This document shows positions 12,159 to 23,377 of a DNA stretch of 64,000 nucleotides, one piece after another. Within the stretch, counting starts at the first letter, position 1. Each line of letters starts with the position of its first letter. The stretch is from Clonostachys chloroleuca (Eukaryota; Ascomycota; Sordariomycetes; Hypocreales; Bionectriaceae): positions 37,345,507-37,409,506 of the forward strand of contig JBANAY010000003.1 of NCBI GenBank assembly GCA_037952775.1, in the 5' to 3' direction. The notes under the pieces are model-generated. The model had not been told where the DNA came from, did not search any database, and worked only from the letters and a program-made list of their open reading frames with translations. The position numbers and the translations under genes were made by a program.

Positions 12159-13796
12159 ATGGGTCCTTTACCTGAGAAGACCGACCCTAGGCAACTTCAT
12201 ACATCGGAGAATGGCGATGACATTATTCCGGATGAAGCTATCCACGTCCCCGGTTATGAGTCAAAGCTTGAAATCGCACACGGCGAGACAAGGAAGGCAC
12301 TGTTGAAAGTCGACGTGTGTATTCTGCCGGTCATTGTGCTTTGCTTCTGCTTTCTCCAATTTGACCGTACCAATATTGGCAATGCCTTGACCGACACTCT
12401 GCGAACTGATATTAAGATAGACAATTCAGACATCAACTTGGCACAGACCCTGTTCACGGTAGGTTTCATCGTGACGGAGTTGCCATTCAACATGATTAGC
12501 AAGTGGATGGGGCCAGAGAGATTTCTCCCAATCACCATGTTTCTCTGGGGAATTGCGACTTGGTCCCAAGTCTTCATTACGAATGCAGCCGGGCTTTGCG
12601 CCGCTCGCTTCTTTATTGGTGCCCTTGAAGGCGGTTATATTCCAGGCTTCGCACTCTACATATCGCGATATTACACGAATCAGGAGTTGGCCTTGCGATA
12701 TGCTATTTTTTGGGCTTCCAACAGCTTCGCGGGAGCTCTGGGCGGACCTTTATCTATTGGTCTCCTGTCACTTCGAGGCCGAGGTGGTCTTGCAGGGTGG
12801 CAATGGCTTTTTCTGGTCGGTAAGGATCCCTAGATTCTCTGTCTGTTAAAAATTTCTAATAGAATTTAGAGGGTGTCTTGACTTGCGTTCTCGGAGTCGC
12901 CGCATACCTGTACCTCCCTCACAATGCTGCTTTACCAAAGTCATTCTTTGGCAAATCATTCAACATCTTCTCCGCGCGCGAAGCATCCATCATCGTTACC
13001 CGTGTCATCCGAAATGACCCCACCAAGGCCCTCCGATATGGACAACCAGTTCTGCTCTCCCACATTGTAGAGACGCTTTCTGACTGGAGGCTATACGGGC
13101 ATCTCGTGGCTGGCCTCCTCTCCATGGTTATGATTTCGCCGATGAACACCTACGCCCCTTCCATCATCAAATCATTGGGTTTCACCGCGCTTCAAGCCAA
13201 TGGCCTCAATTCCGTTGGTAGTGTGTGCGCATTGATCTGGTCGGTGATGCTGGCCTTTAGCAGCGATCACTTCCGCGAACGAGGATTCCATATTGCATTG
13301 GGCTATTCTTGGGGAGCGGCTGGCTTGCTCTGGCTCGCATTGGCGCCCGACCATGTCAGCAAATGGACGCTCTACGGTGGCGTTGTCTGGACACAGATGG
13401 GCATGGGATGTGTCCAAGCCATAAGTGCTGCCTGGCTCACAGCCAAGATGCAAGACTATAAGCGACCTGTAGCACTGGCTGCCTATGTGATGAGCATACA
13501 GCTTGCCAACTTTCCTGGTAACCAACTGTTCCGAGATCAAGGTAAACCTCCAACCCAACTCTGATCTTCAATGTTGAGAAGCTAAACTATTCATAGACGC
13601 ACCTCGATATACTCGCGGGCTGAGCATCGCTGCTGGCTGTGCTCTTGCCGCTGCGGCTGTGATTCTGTTGTGGAAGCTGCTGTATCGTCTGTTCGACAAC
13701 GGCGATGCTGGCGTTGAGGCCCAATTTCATGTTGCTTCGGGAGAAGGCAGGGGCTTAACCGGGATAGAGAGCGCCATAGGGGGAAAATCTATCTAG
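12159..13796 (+). CDS. MFS transporter, anion:cation symporter (Dal5-like) family
   Basis: Three exons (12159-12819, 12870-13541, 13597-13796) give 510 residues with in-frame junctions. The N-terminal cytoplasmic tail is followed by a helix with FLQFDRTNIGNA, then ELPFNM, RFFIGALEGGYIPGF and the rest of a 12-helix major facilitator fold, with a long central loop and a C-terminal QDAPRYTRG segment typical of allantoate/nicotinate/tartrate-type permeases. It should sit in the plasma membrane and import a small organic anion by proton symport. Divergence from the arylsulfotransferase-like gene over the CGG-N4-CCG array suggests it imports a substrate of this island. The substrate cannot be read from the sequence. 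Confidence 0.9.
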
Positions 13797-13996
13797 GGCT
13801 GTAACATTGGTTACACCGTGTCGAGTAGTGGCATGCTAGATCCTGGTATTTGGTTTGTAGAGCTTGTTGCGATGGGACGTCGTCAACCTTATGTTGTCGT
13901 TGTGGTAGACAGACCAAAATCAGGCACCATTGCGACCACGAGCAGGAAGAGATACTATGAAAGCGCCATTCTTTCGATCCATCACTGCCTTTGTAC

Positions 13997-13999
<3 letters not shown>

Positions 14000-14029
<30 letters not shown>
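14000..14029. repeat. 30-bp poly(T) run
   Basis: An uninterrupted run of 30 T residues between the transporter and the next regulator gene. It could be a simple homopolymer or the reversed poly(A) tail of an old retro-insertion; no flanking duplication was confirmed. Confidence 0.9.
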
Positions 14030-14030
<1 letters not shown>

Positions 14031-14204
14031 GATCATGGTGTGTTCTGTCTTGACCGCCTAGACGCGTTAGCGACGGGAATTAGACTAGGTATTGATAAAC
14101 ACACACCTTATCTCAGTTACTTTTTTGGACTGTCAGAGCAAAGATAAGGGAAGTCTTATTTTGATGAGCAGACTAGACTGCTTTCACGTGACTTTTCAGC
14201 ACGC

Positions 14205-14220
14205 CTTATCAACTGATAAG
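14205..14220. promoter_or_regulatory. inverted GATA sites upstream of the regulator gene
   Basis: CTTATCAACTGATAAG is a palindrome with two GATA-factor cores in opposite orientation, about 70-85 bp upstream of the regulator ATG. A CACGTG E-box (about 14185-14190) and a further GATAAG (about 14143) are close by. AreA/NIT2-type nitrogen control is a reasonable inference. Confidence 0.45.
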
Positions 14221-14289
14221 TCGTGATCAGCTCTATTATGTGTGCCATATTGAACAGAACACAAGCTGATCATTGCGAGTGTGTAAGAT

Positions 14290-16309
14290 ATGCCCCCTTT
14301 GCGGTCTGGAAGAGCCTCAAAGGCATGCGATCTATGCCGCAAACAAAAGACTCGTTGCTATGAGTCTACGAGTTCCAAGGGATCTTGCCTGCGTTGTGAG
14401 ACATTATCCCAACGATGCTCATTAGAGTTATCACAGAGCCTTACACGTCCCGTTTTGGCCCCTACACGTCGCCAAAGCCGCAGTTCTGCTATAAACTCTC
14501 CAAGCATAGATCAACCGGGATCCGTGAATGATAGGTAGGGCTCATCACAGATGGGTTCATAGCCGTGCTCTTCTGAGTATGCAATAGTTGACAGCTCACG
14601 CAGACTTGAGCGCCTCGAGCGAACCATAGAAGATCTAGTTAATCGACTCGACTCGAAGCTCGATGATCCTAGACATGCTTTAAGTCATAGGCGAGATTCA
14701 AATAGTGGCGACTCTGAATCTCTTATTCAACTAGATCCAGCACCTGTGTCGCTGCTCCGAAACGCCGCTACACGTACAGATGCGTACTCGTCGCAAGAGA
14801 CTGATAGTCAGCTGGCCTTCCAAACTGACGTAATATCAGCGGGTCTGATATCAGCGTCTACCGCCCATACACTTCTGGCGTTGTAAGAGAGTTTCGTGAT
14901 AAGTTAAAAGTTTTTACTTACAAGTTTCAGATTCCATCTTCATTATGGCCGCTGGATTAGGTTCCCAGAGAATATTCCAACGGAAAGCCTCCTCCTTTTG
15001 GTTAGGAAGTCGCCGCTTCTTATCTGCAGCATCTTCCTGATTGCTGTCAGACACACGACGCAGGAGTTGGTGGACAGACTTGCTCCAAAACTATTACAGG
15101 AATCCAAGCGACTCATCACTGCTTCATTACTAAAGGTACCACAACCGATTGAGTTCTTTCAAGCTGCCCTTATCTTAAGCCTGTGGTCTACAACAATTGG
15201 TCAAGTGCCCTTGAGTATCGACAGCTGGCTGTTGACGGGCTATGCCATACAACAAGCGCTTGCCAGTCCGCACTTTGCAGAAGTTTTACAATCTGCTCCG
15301 CATCAGTCTACTACTGGCGCACATCTCGACTCATGGTGCTTGTGGAATCATATATGCGCTGCGCATCTTCAGTAAGATGATACCTCGTATGCTCCTAAAG
15401 GTTCTGTGCTGATATTCGTCAGATATTGCGTTGGCACTCGTAGGCAAGCGTTATTGAATCAAGGCCAAATTGATCGTTGCCTCAACTTCATTAAATCAAA
15501 TAGTGTCACAAACTATGAGCAGCGAATGGTGGCCGAAGTCCAGCTTTATTGGATAATCTACAACAAGTGTAGCCTTGCTAAGAACGACCTCGTTGATACG
15601 AAACTTGCCCTTGAAGCCTGGCAGAGAGAATGGATGAGACTCTTTAGTAAGCCTTCGTGTTTTAGTGCCTAAATTACTGTAATTAACTAGGATTTGTTTA
15701 GACGAGCCCCGATCTCAGTTCCTCCAGATGGGTTTCCATTTTGCTCATCTGTTAGCGTACTGCCAATCCCTCAAATCTCCCAAGTCAGTCATGCATAGCT
15801 CTATCTTAAAAGAGATCGTTCGACACTCGAGAGGGATCATTAATCTCGCTATTGATACAACGGATGAACGTACCCGGCATCTGACCGACCATATCTATCA
15901 TATTCTCAGCTTCTCAGCACTTACCCTGTGCCGAATCGTGCAAACCTATGAGCCAAACTTACGGGTGGCCAGCTATGAGATAGCTGAACTTGACAATCTC
16001 GTGTTTGAGCTTATTAACTGGCTCAAATCAATCGGTCCACCATGTCATGCCGCTCATATTCTCGGCGAGATTGTCTTTACGCAGTTTCGGAAAATTCGAC
16101 CAAAATTCTTTCTCACGCCATCTATGGTGCCCAACTCGTTGACTGATGATACTGAGGGCATTTTTATAGATGGAGAGCTATCCTTGCCCGCTGATCCTTC
16201 TCTTATGTACTCTAATTTTGTTGGCTGGGAAATGTTTGACATGGATGCTGAAGAAAGTTTATGGCCTGAATGGGCTCGGAGTGATTCGGATACAGATAGG
16301 CCAGTGTGA
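14290..16309 (+). CDS. Zn2Cys6 fungal transcription factor
   Basis: Five exons (14290-14534, 14595-14882, 14931-15371, 15423-15646, 15702-16309) give 601 residues with all four junctions in frame. The zinc cluster is at the N-terminus: ACDLCRKQKTRC, then CLRC and a final Cys, with an unusual eight-residue loop between the third and fourth Cys. A heptad-like dimerisation stretch follows (RRLERLERTIEDLVNRLD), then the regulatory domain with RKSPLLICSIFLIAVRH and VPQPIEFFQAALILSLWST. It is a nuclear activator or repressor. Its position right after the transporter and its GATA-rich promoter make it a candidate pathway regulator, although its targets are unknown. Confidence 0.92.
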
Positions 16310-16912
16310 AGATGAAAACCTCGAAAGAAAGCTAGATGGGGAAAATCTGCGTTATACTAACTTCTATTACCATTAATACTCTATATATTAAAAAAATTCT
16401 CTTTAGATTACTGCCCGGATCTAACAGCTATACCTTAGAGCTCTAGATAGAGTTAATTTATATAAGATAGTAGTATTATTCGCATTTAGTTATAATTTGC
16501 TTATATTACCTACTAATCATCTCTTCTTTATTACCCTATAATTGAAATAGCAGTTATTATATATAGGTAATACTCAGCTAATCAGAGGGCTATATTCGAT
16601 GCTATATCTATATATAGGATAAAGAAAATAGGTACTAGTAGTAATAGTACTGGACTATATTAAGAAGGATAAAAAAGACCTAAAAACATACCTTACGTAG
16701 TTCACATATCCTATTCTATGCCACCTCTTTTCTTTTTTCAAGTAGTATCTTGACTACCGCAATACCAGACGCTTTGTCCTAGAAAGGGCTGAAAAGACCT
16801 CATCTAGCAATTCCTATTTATAGACTGGTATTGTCCTCATGAAAGTGCTCATTTCAGGGACTGTTCATTGGCTGAAGAGTGTTGAAGTAGCTCGATTCCT
16901 AGGTTTGGATTT
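16310..16912. other. AT-rich intergenic segment
   Basis: From about 16370 to 16740 the sequence is very rich in TA, AT and TATA steps, with no open frame of note. This fits RIP-mutated or decayed repeat DNA separating the regulator from the broken NB-ARC/TPR gene. Confidence 0.6.
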
Positions 16913-18960
16913 TCAATTTTCAGCATCAGCATCCCATTCCCTGATAGAGGCTACTGACGAGCATGTTTGAGGATGCTCTGGACCAAGGATCTGTTGCCGA
17001 CCACGAACACAGCTCTCCATCAATTCCAAAGCGTCCGCATGTCGGCCTAGACGTTTCCAGTCATAAGCTAGACTAGCCATGCTAGTCAGCGTATCAGGAT
17101 GATCAATACCAAGCTTCGCCTTGTACGCCTCTAGGACCTGTGTATGCAGCTGCTCAGCTTCCTTGAATCGGCCCTGGTATCTGTATGTTGTTGCCAAGTT
17201 TGCCATATTGATCAGTGTGTTGGGATGATCGAACCCGAGCTTTGCCTTATGCGTCTCTATTATGTCCAGAAATAATTCTTCGCATCGTCGCACTGTCCCT
17301 GATTCGCGTAGATCGACGCTAGATTGTTTATACTGGCGAGAGTATCGGGGTGATCGGCTCCAAGTGTTATCTTGCGACCATCCACCACTTGTACCTCTAG
17401 CTTTTCGGCATCCTTCCAACGGTTCTGGCCCATATATGTCAACGCCAGGTTGTTTAATTCAGTCAGGTGGCCAGGATGACCTATCCCAAGTTTCATACTG
17501 CCAGCCTCTACCACCTGTAGCTGCAGCTTCGCAGCATCATCCCATCGGCCCTGACTCACGTATGTCAACGCTAGGTTGTTCATAATGGTTAGTGTATCGG
17601 AATAGTCAGCCCCGAAATTTTTCATTCGACCCTGAGCCTCCATCACCTGCACCTGTAACTTTTCGGCATCTTCCCACCGGCCCCGAATTCTATATGTCAA
17701 TGCCAAATGACTCATGGCAGCTAGCGTATCGGGATGATCAATTTCGAGCGTATTCTTACGTGTCTCCAACATCTGCACGAAGAGCTCTTCAGCATTTGTC
17801 CACTGTCCCTTGTCTAGAAGCACCGATGCAAATAGGAACATTGCTGACAAGGTAATTTTATGCTCTTCTCCTAGCAGTCTTTCATAGGATCTCCTGGTTT
17901 TATGAGCCATTCGCTCTGCCACGACGAGCCTGCCTTGCGAGAGTGCAAACCAAGCTCCACTTGTTAGGAGGGCTGCCCATGTCTCTTCTAACTTCTCTCC
18001 CGTGGGCTTGTACTCAATGGCTTTCTCGACATGTGGGAAGAGCTTTCGACACGCCTTCCAGTTCTCGAGATGATATCCATCTGGAAATGACGCTTCTAGC
18101 CGTGTGAGATACTTTTCCTTGAACTGCTCTTGAAGGCCCTGGTTTTCTAGCCACTTTCTTGTCGATAGCTGCACGAGTCCGTGCATCTAGAACTCGATTC
18201 CATTTTCATTCGCCTTGATGAGATGGAAGTCCTTCAACATGGCCACATCATCCTCGAACTCATCATCTAGCAGCCCTTGACTATTCTCTGAATCTGATTC
18301 CTCGTCGCCGTCTATAATAGTCGTCGAAGCCGCAGGCTTCAGGAGCAATTCCGGTATATTATGTCGATCAAAAAATCTCATTAGGGACATCAGCTCTGCA
18401 GCAGAACGCCGTCGGGAGTATATGTGCTCGAAAGAAATCTGCCACGTCGTGAGGACGCCATTCGACGTGCTGCCATCTCGCCGAAGATCTCCCCCATCAT
18501 ACCCTAACAGTATGAATGAATCGCTTGCGCTCGCTTTCCCGGAAGTCGGCCAAATATTTCTGAACCGAGCTTCGTGGCGCCCTCGCCTGTATATATCCGG
18601 CCGCTTGATTGATGGCCAGCGGAACATACTCAAGAGCCGATACAAGTTCTGTAGTCGCACCCAAATCCGTGATAACATCTATCTTCTTCTCTAGCAAAGA
18701 CAGCGCTTCAGTTTCTGACATTGTTCCAACCTCAATAATATCAGTATTCCCAGTCAGTCTGCGCGCCAGATCTCTGTTGCGTGTTGTCACAAGTACAGAA
18801 CCGTTTCGGCTTTGTGGTACATACGATGCTAGCGGTTTGCTTTCTGGGCTAGCCATCGTTCCGAAGAAGACATCGGCGTCATCAGCGCTGTCGAGGATTA
18901 TGAACCATCTGCCATTTCGTTCCAGTGATAGCCAGATGTATTCACTTTCTTAGGTTTTAA
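16913..18960 (-). pseudogene. truncated NB-ARC/TPR (NLR-like) gene
   Basis: Reading leftwards from about 18950, the minus strand encodes the end of a nucleotide-binding domain (GRWFIILDSADDADVFFG, GSVLVTTRNRD, EYVPLAINQAAGYI), a linker (NGVLTTWQISFEHI, ELMSLMRFFDRHNIPE, then MHGLVQLSTRKWLE) and about seven TPR-like repeats of the form LGxDHPDTLxxMxxLAxxYxxQGRWxDAExL, ending at a stop near 16913. It is broken by a frame change near 18540, a TAG at 18187-18189, and a frame change near 17270 between repeats. The 5' end is missing: no P-loop or N-terminal effector domain is found before unrelated sequence at about 18970. Intact fungal homologues act in non-self recognition. This copy is almost certainly dead. 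Confidence 0.85.
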
Positions 18961-19015
18961 GCCGTGCTCCAACTAATATGCTAATCCATTACAGAGCACA
19001 TCAACTTATTCACCT

Positions 19016-19325
19016 AAGATAGTATATTCATAGTCCCTCCCCGCATCAAACCAGGAGCGAGATTAACCGGGCCCGCATCTACCGGGGAAAAGGGCGACTC
19101 TGCACGCACGACGTGAAGCTTCTTCATACAGAAGAAGACGATGAGTCAAGAGAAAGCCCAGAGGAAGGTTAAGTAGAAGATCCAACGGGCCCACTAGATG
19201 ATGCACCAGTTATTAAGCAACCCAGCCGAGAGGATGTGGACACCGCGGTCGGCGACGGGAAACACAATCGACAGCTTGCCCTTGTAGTTTATGTCGGTGA
19301 CTGTGCGGTTGAGGCAGAACCTAAT
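19016..19325 (-). pseudogene. remnant of a fungal membrane protein gene
   Basis: The minus strand reads in one frame through two internal stops: DINYKGKLSIVFPVADRG, then LLNNW, TAG, WARWIFYLTFLWAF, TGA, LIVFFCMKK. This resembles an uncharacterised family of fungal proteins with a C-terminal hydrophobic helix pair; the recognition is from memory and uncertain. The rest of the gene is not visible. It abuts the truncated NB-ARC remnant, suggesting a joint where both were cut. Confidence 0.5.
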
Positions 19326-19729
19326 AGACAGCGGTTATTTTGAATAAGACACTCGGCTTCAGCTCTATCATGAGATTTCCTTTATTAGACATTAAAGTTG
19401 CTTGTCAATACAAGAGAGCAATTGCAATATTGAACTCAATTTTCTCATGTCTAGATTTGATTATAACCTTATATGAAGAACGAATAATCTAATATTTAGA
19501 TAATATACTTAAGTGTACTATAAAAACTAATAATGTTCAGCAGGATATTGTACATGGCAAACGAAGGTATTCCCCTAGTCCTTCTATATATAGTATTCGG
19601 GGTTATAATATCTTGCTTCCATACTTGATTTAAAATTCAAAACAGCGATTGAGATAATACACAAACCAGCTCCCATTAGATCAATCAGTAGAAAGAGAAG
19701 AATATATGTGGTTACCGGAACTTGGTCTC
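19326..19729. other. intergenic, AT-rich
   Basis: Downstream side of the flavin monooxygenase gene. The sequence is AT-rich with no open frame or repeat I could define. Confidence 0.5.
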
Positions 19730-21485
19730 CTACTCTATCTTTGCCTTGTGGTTCTCCTTCCATTCTTCAACCAGACCTGCGAAATCCACGGGAAGATGCG
19801 GAGAGGTGAGTTCGCGGTAGAAGCTCGACTTACGGCGCACCTCCAGACCGAGATCTTTCATCAACATGTTGACATAAGGCAGGCCGTCAAACACAAAGTC
19901 TGGAAGGTCAGCACCATAACCACACGGGTAGCGCCACTTCCCCCATTGCGTATGCAGCATGATTTCGTTGGTAATCTCTTTTTGGGTTCCCGGATTACGA
20001 TCTAGCTTCCCCGAGAGGAAGGCTGCTATCCAATGCCCCTGGATCGCCGCGCAAGTTGCAGTGCTGACAGTGGAGATCATGCCAGCGTAGGCCAGGTCGC
20101 GCGACTCAATCATTTGCGAGGGAACCATAAATCGATAGTATCGTAAGGTCTTTGAGTCCTTTGGCTTAAATCGAAGCTGGGGCTGCTCTTTGAGGCCTGG
20201 ATATAAAGCGAGAATGGTGGCGTCGGCATTCTTATTCAATGAGTCCTTTTCGGCTTCTGAAATAGCGAGGTCCAGCTGCTCCCCGCCTTTGCCAGCGAAT
20301 TTAATGGATGATTCTTTTTTCCAGCCTGTCGAGCAGATAATGGCATCTGCTTCAAGCTCTTTTCCAGAAGTGAGTACTGCTGAGTGAGTGGCTAACCGCT
20401 CTATGTCGTCAATATGTACACGGATCTTGCCTTGTCTAACAAGATCAAAAAGGGACGTGTCATAATTGAGGATGCTCAGGCCACTGCCAATCCAGAACGC
20501 CGAATGCCACGGTTTGAGCTTTTGCAGCTCTGGATGGGAGTCGTATTTATTGGCAGTGACAACGTCATTGCTCAATACCTTCCAAAACGTATTGACGACG
20601 AATCTACCAATAGCGGTTCCATGGAGAAATCGGCGAATGCGAGGATATCCGTCCTCTTCACCCCAAGGGCAGGGGCTGAACCACGTCATCCATCGCACGT
20701 TCAACAATTGATCCATCCTCTTCTTAAATGGAGTCACGAAGGGAGGGGAAATCCACACCGGACCGTTTCCATTCGGGCGGATGATCAAATCGACCTCTGC
20801 GCCATCTTGAACGAGCGCGTACGCGACATCATAGGCAGACTTGGCTCCACCCACGACTATCGCATTCTTGATGTTTTGGAGGCGGGGCGCCTCTTTGCAA
20901 AAATCCTTTGCGTGGAAAAAGGGACCTTCAAAGTCATTTGCGCCCTTGTATTTTGGGAAGTTTGGTGTTGACGTGAGGCCCGTTGCAAGTATCAACTTCT
21001 TGGTTTCGTAAGTTTGGTTTCCATCTGGAGATGAGACGGATAGTCTCCAGCCCCCATTTCCGTTGCGATCGACCAAATTGACGGCTGTGTTAAACTGAAT
21101 CTGCTCGAAAAAGCCGTAGTGTTTCGCAAAATCAGTGAGATAGCGGTGAAGAGTGGCACCAGGGATATGATTATTAGGCTTGACACAATATTTATCCTCC
21201 ATCATGGCAAAGTCCGGGAATTCATAGGTCCCTATCATGTTGTTTGATTTCAGGCCAGGGTACAGACGATTCTTCGACCACGTCCCGCCGCATGACTCAG
21301 CTGCCTCGAGGTCAGCCATTTTTGCCTCTGGATTTATCTGCCTGTAGGCCTTGGCAGCGGCGAGGCCGAACCAGCCTAGAGAGATGTGTTAATAACAATG
21401 CCTGTGTTAAGTCTTTCTGAGGAGGATGCAGCTTCTCACCGGCGCCTACAACTACAACGTCATATGATTTCCTTTGAACAGTCAT
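19730..21485 (-). CDS. flavin-containing monooxygenase (FMO-like)
   Basis: Two exons on the minus strand (21485-21440 and 21375-19730; 64-bp intron) give 563 residues. The intron splits the first Rossmann motif: GAG|WFG at residues 14-19, preceded by the beta strand SYDVVVV. A second dinucleotide motif, VVGGAKSAYDVAYAL, binds NADPH, and LILATGLTSTPNFP precedes it. The spacing of the two motifs fits class B flavoprotein monooxygenases, which hydroxylate N or S or make Baeyer-Villiger insertions. There is no obvious membrane helix. Its promoter contains a perfect 11-bp inverted repeat. An N-oxidising role supplying aldoximes to the aldoxime dehydratase is attractive but unproven. Confidence 0.9.
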
Positions 21486-21741
21486 GATGGATGCAAATTT
21501 CAAAGGTTTTTTGCACAGAGATTTGCCTGGCTAAACAGTTGAGCTTGCACGTACTGCCTACTATAAGAATTCGAGGTAGGATTCTACATTGAGCATTTAT
21601 GCCGTTCCGCTATCTTAGCTTTCAATCTGGAAGATACATTATACAACCTTCTTGTTATCTGCAGCACTATCGCCACACTAACACACTTTTCCGTGTTATT
21701 ACTGACATGGAAGTTCCTTTATGTTGGCAGCGGCCCCTTAT

Positions 21742-21770
21742 CGGAACTTCCGTTCCGACCGGAAGTTCCG
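21742..21770. promoter_or_regulatory. perfect 11-bp inverted repeat in the FMO promoter
   Basis: CGGAACTTCCG and CGGAAGTTCCG are reverse complements separated by seven bases, about 260-285 bp upstream of the flavin monooxygenase ATG. Each arm is itself nearly palindromic. CGGAA/TTCCG pentamers recur upstream of other island genes, so a shared regulator site is plausible. Confidence 0.45.
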
Positions 21771-23377
21771 TAGTTCGCATGATAGCTGCATGGCTAGTCC
21801 CAGATAACAACAGCTTAAAGCTGGTAGGTTCGGTTAAGCCACAGTCGACACTAAGCCAATTGAGTATAAGCCAAAGGTTGCCCTTCATCCAGGATCCGTT
21901 GTACATACAACTTTCAAGCCCAAGCGTTCACCGACTGTTGCCAATATCTGCGTTGCATTCCCTGACAAAACTAGTAGCTTGATGCCTAGAATTGTATGAA
22001 CTAAGTATGCTGGTATCACTAACACTGCATGCCTGCCAACAACCTAGCCTGGAGTCGTTGGCGAGGGCGTAACTATACCGCCACCCTCGGAGGCGCTTCG
22101 GAGTTGCGATAAGATAGGTAGAGCCGAACCGTAAAGTTGGACTTATCAGTACATTCATTCGGCCGATCTGCTAGATTGGCGTGAGATGTGCCAGCTAACA
22201 ATCTCAATGTTGTAGCATATGACTCAGGTTTGTGGAACTTGGTCGCGCTAGCTCTCAAACCAATTGGGATTGTCGGGGGCGTTATGTATGCCGATGCAGC
22301 CGATGGGCCTAGGCTTAAAAGCCCTGACACTCCTGTACTCGGACATTTAGTGGGCTGTCGGACTTGTGAGGGGAAGAAGCACGACGGTGTGCCCGAATAT
22401 TTCTATGTCGAGGCCGAATCGTCTCAGGTTGCAATACCCTTTGAGAAAGATTATGACTATTAGGCGGAGTCTCTGTCTCCCACGAGGAGCTTGTCACTCA
22501 ATGAACACAATGGTTCAGCAACCATTTGTAAACTATGTTCCTACAGTGAGCCCACTTCACCACCCAGATGAGCTCATTTGAACGTCACTGATCCCAATGA
22601 GTAGCTGACCGGTGGGAGTGGGAGTGACCGGCTGTCGGGCTTTTATCGTGATAATTTTAATTTTCAAATCTCAGCAGACGTGGAGCTCGAACTGGTTACT
22701 CTATTGATTGGTATTGGTCATGTTGTTGATGAGCTCACTGACAGTTTTACACATGGCAGAGCGGTGGACTGACTGTCAGCAACGCAATGCACTTCGATAC
22801 GTCCTCGTCAGGGATTATCACGGCTGAAAATGCTCGACCGTAACACTCTAACATCTAATGAGATGATTTCAAGTAATACGCAGATAAGGGAGCTGGAGAA
22901 ATGAAACTATTTAGCTTCAAACATCAACTCTCCGTTACCCCTTAAATTCATCCCAGCAGAGAGGCCCACCAGAACCCTAAGTTGTGGTACGTAGATGGAA
23001 CTATGGCTGCGTGGCAATCTGGAGGACGAATGCCGTTTCTCCACCCCCTTTCACCTCGGACCCTGCACCTCAACACACTCATCTCAGAACGACGCTTGGT
23101 AAACCTAGTAAGTGCAGCCTACCCCACTCCTCCTTATCCTCCTTCTAGTAGACTCTGGGGAAGTTGGATAGATTAGCCCTCCTAGCGCAAACCAGTGCTG
23201 CGCCGTATCGTTGACCCCGCACTGCGGCTACCAGACACTTTCCGCAAGCGGGACTATTATCCGACAGCCAAAGCGAGAAAGATAACCCACGGGGATGCCC
23301 AGACACCTTCTTCTTACATTCTGCCATTAGCTCTGTTTCCAACTCTTCATGGTTCGTCAGTTCTACCCCAAGCTACA
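21771..23377. other. long intergenic region, no gene supported
   Basis: This separates the divergent FMO (-) and regulator (+) genes. A 91-codon plus-strand frame at 22188-22463 and smaller ones exist, but none has recognisable motifs or a supporting exon structure. I see no RNA gene or clear repeat. Confidence 0.4.

Noticed and set aside
22188..22463. 91-codon plus frame in the FMO/regulator gap
   Set aside because: Reads somewhat protein-like but has no recognised family or splice context.
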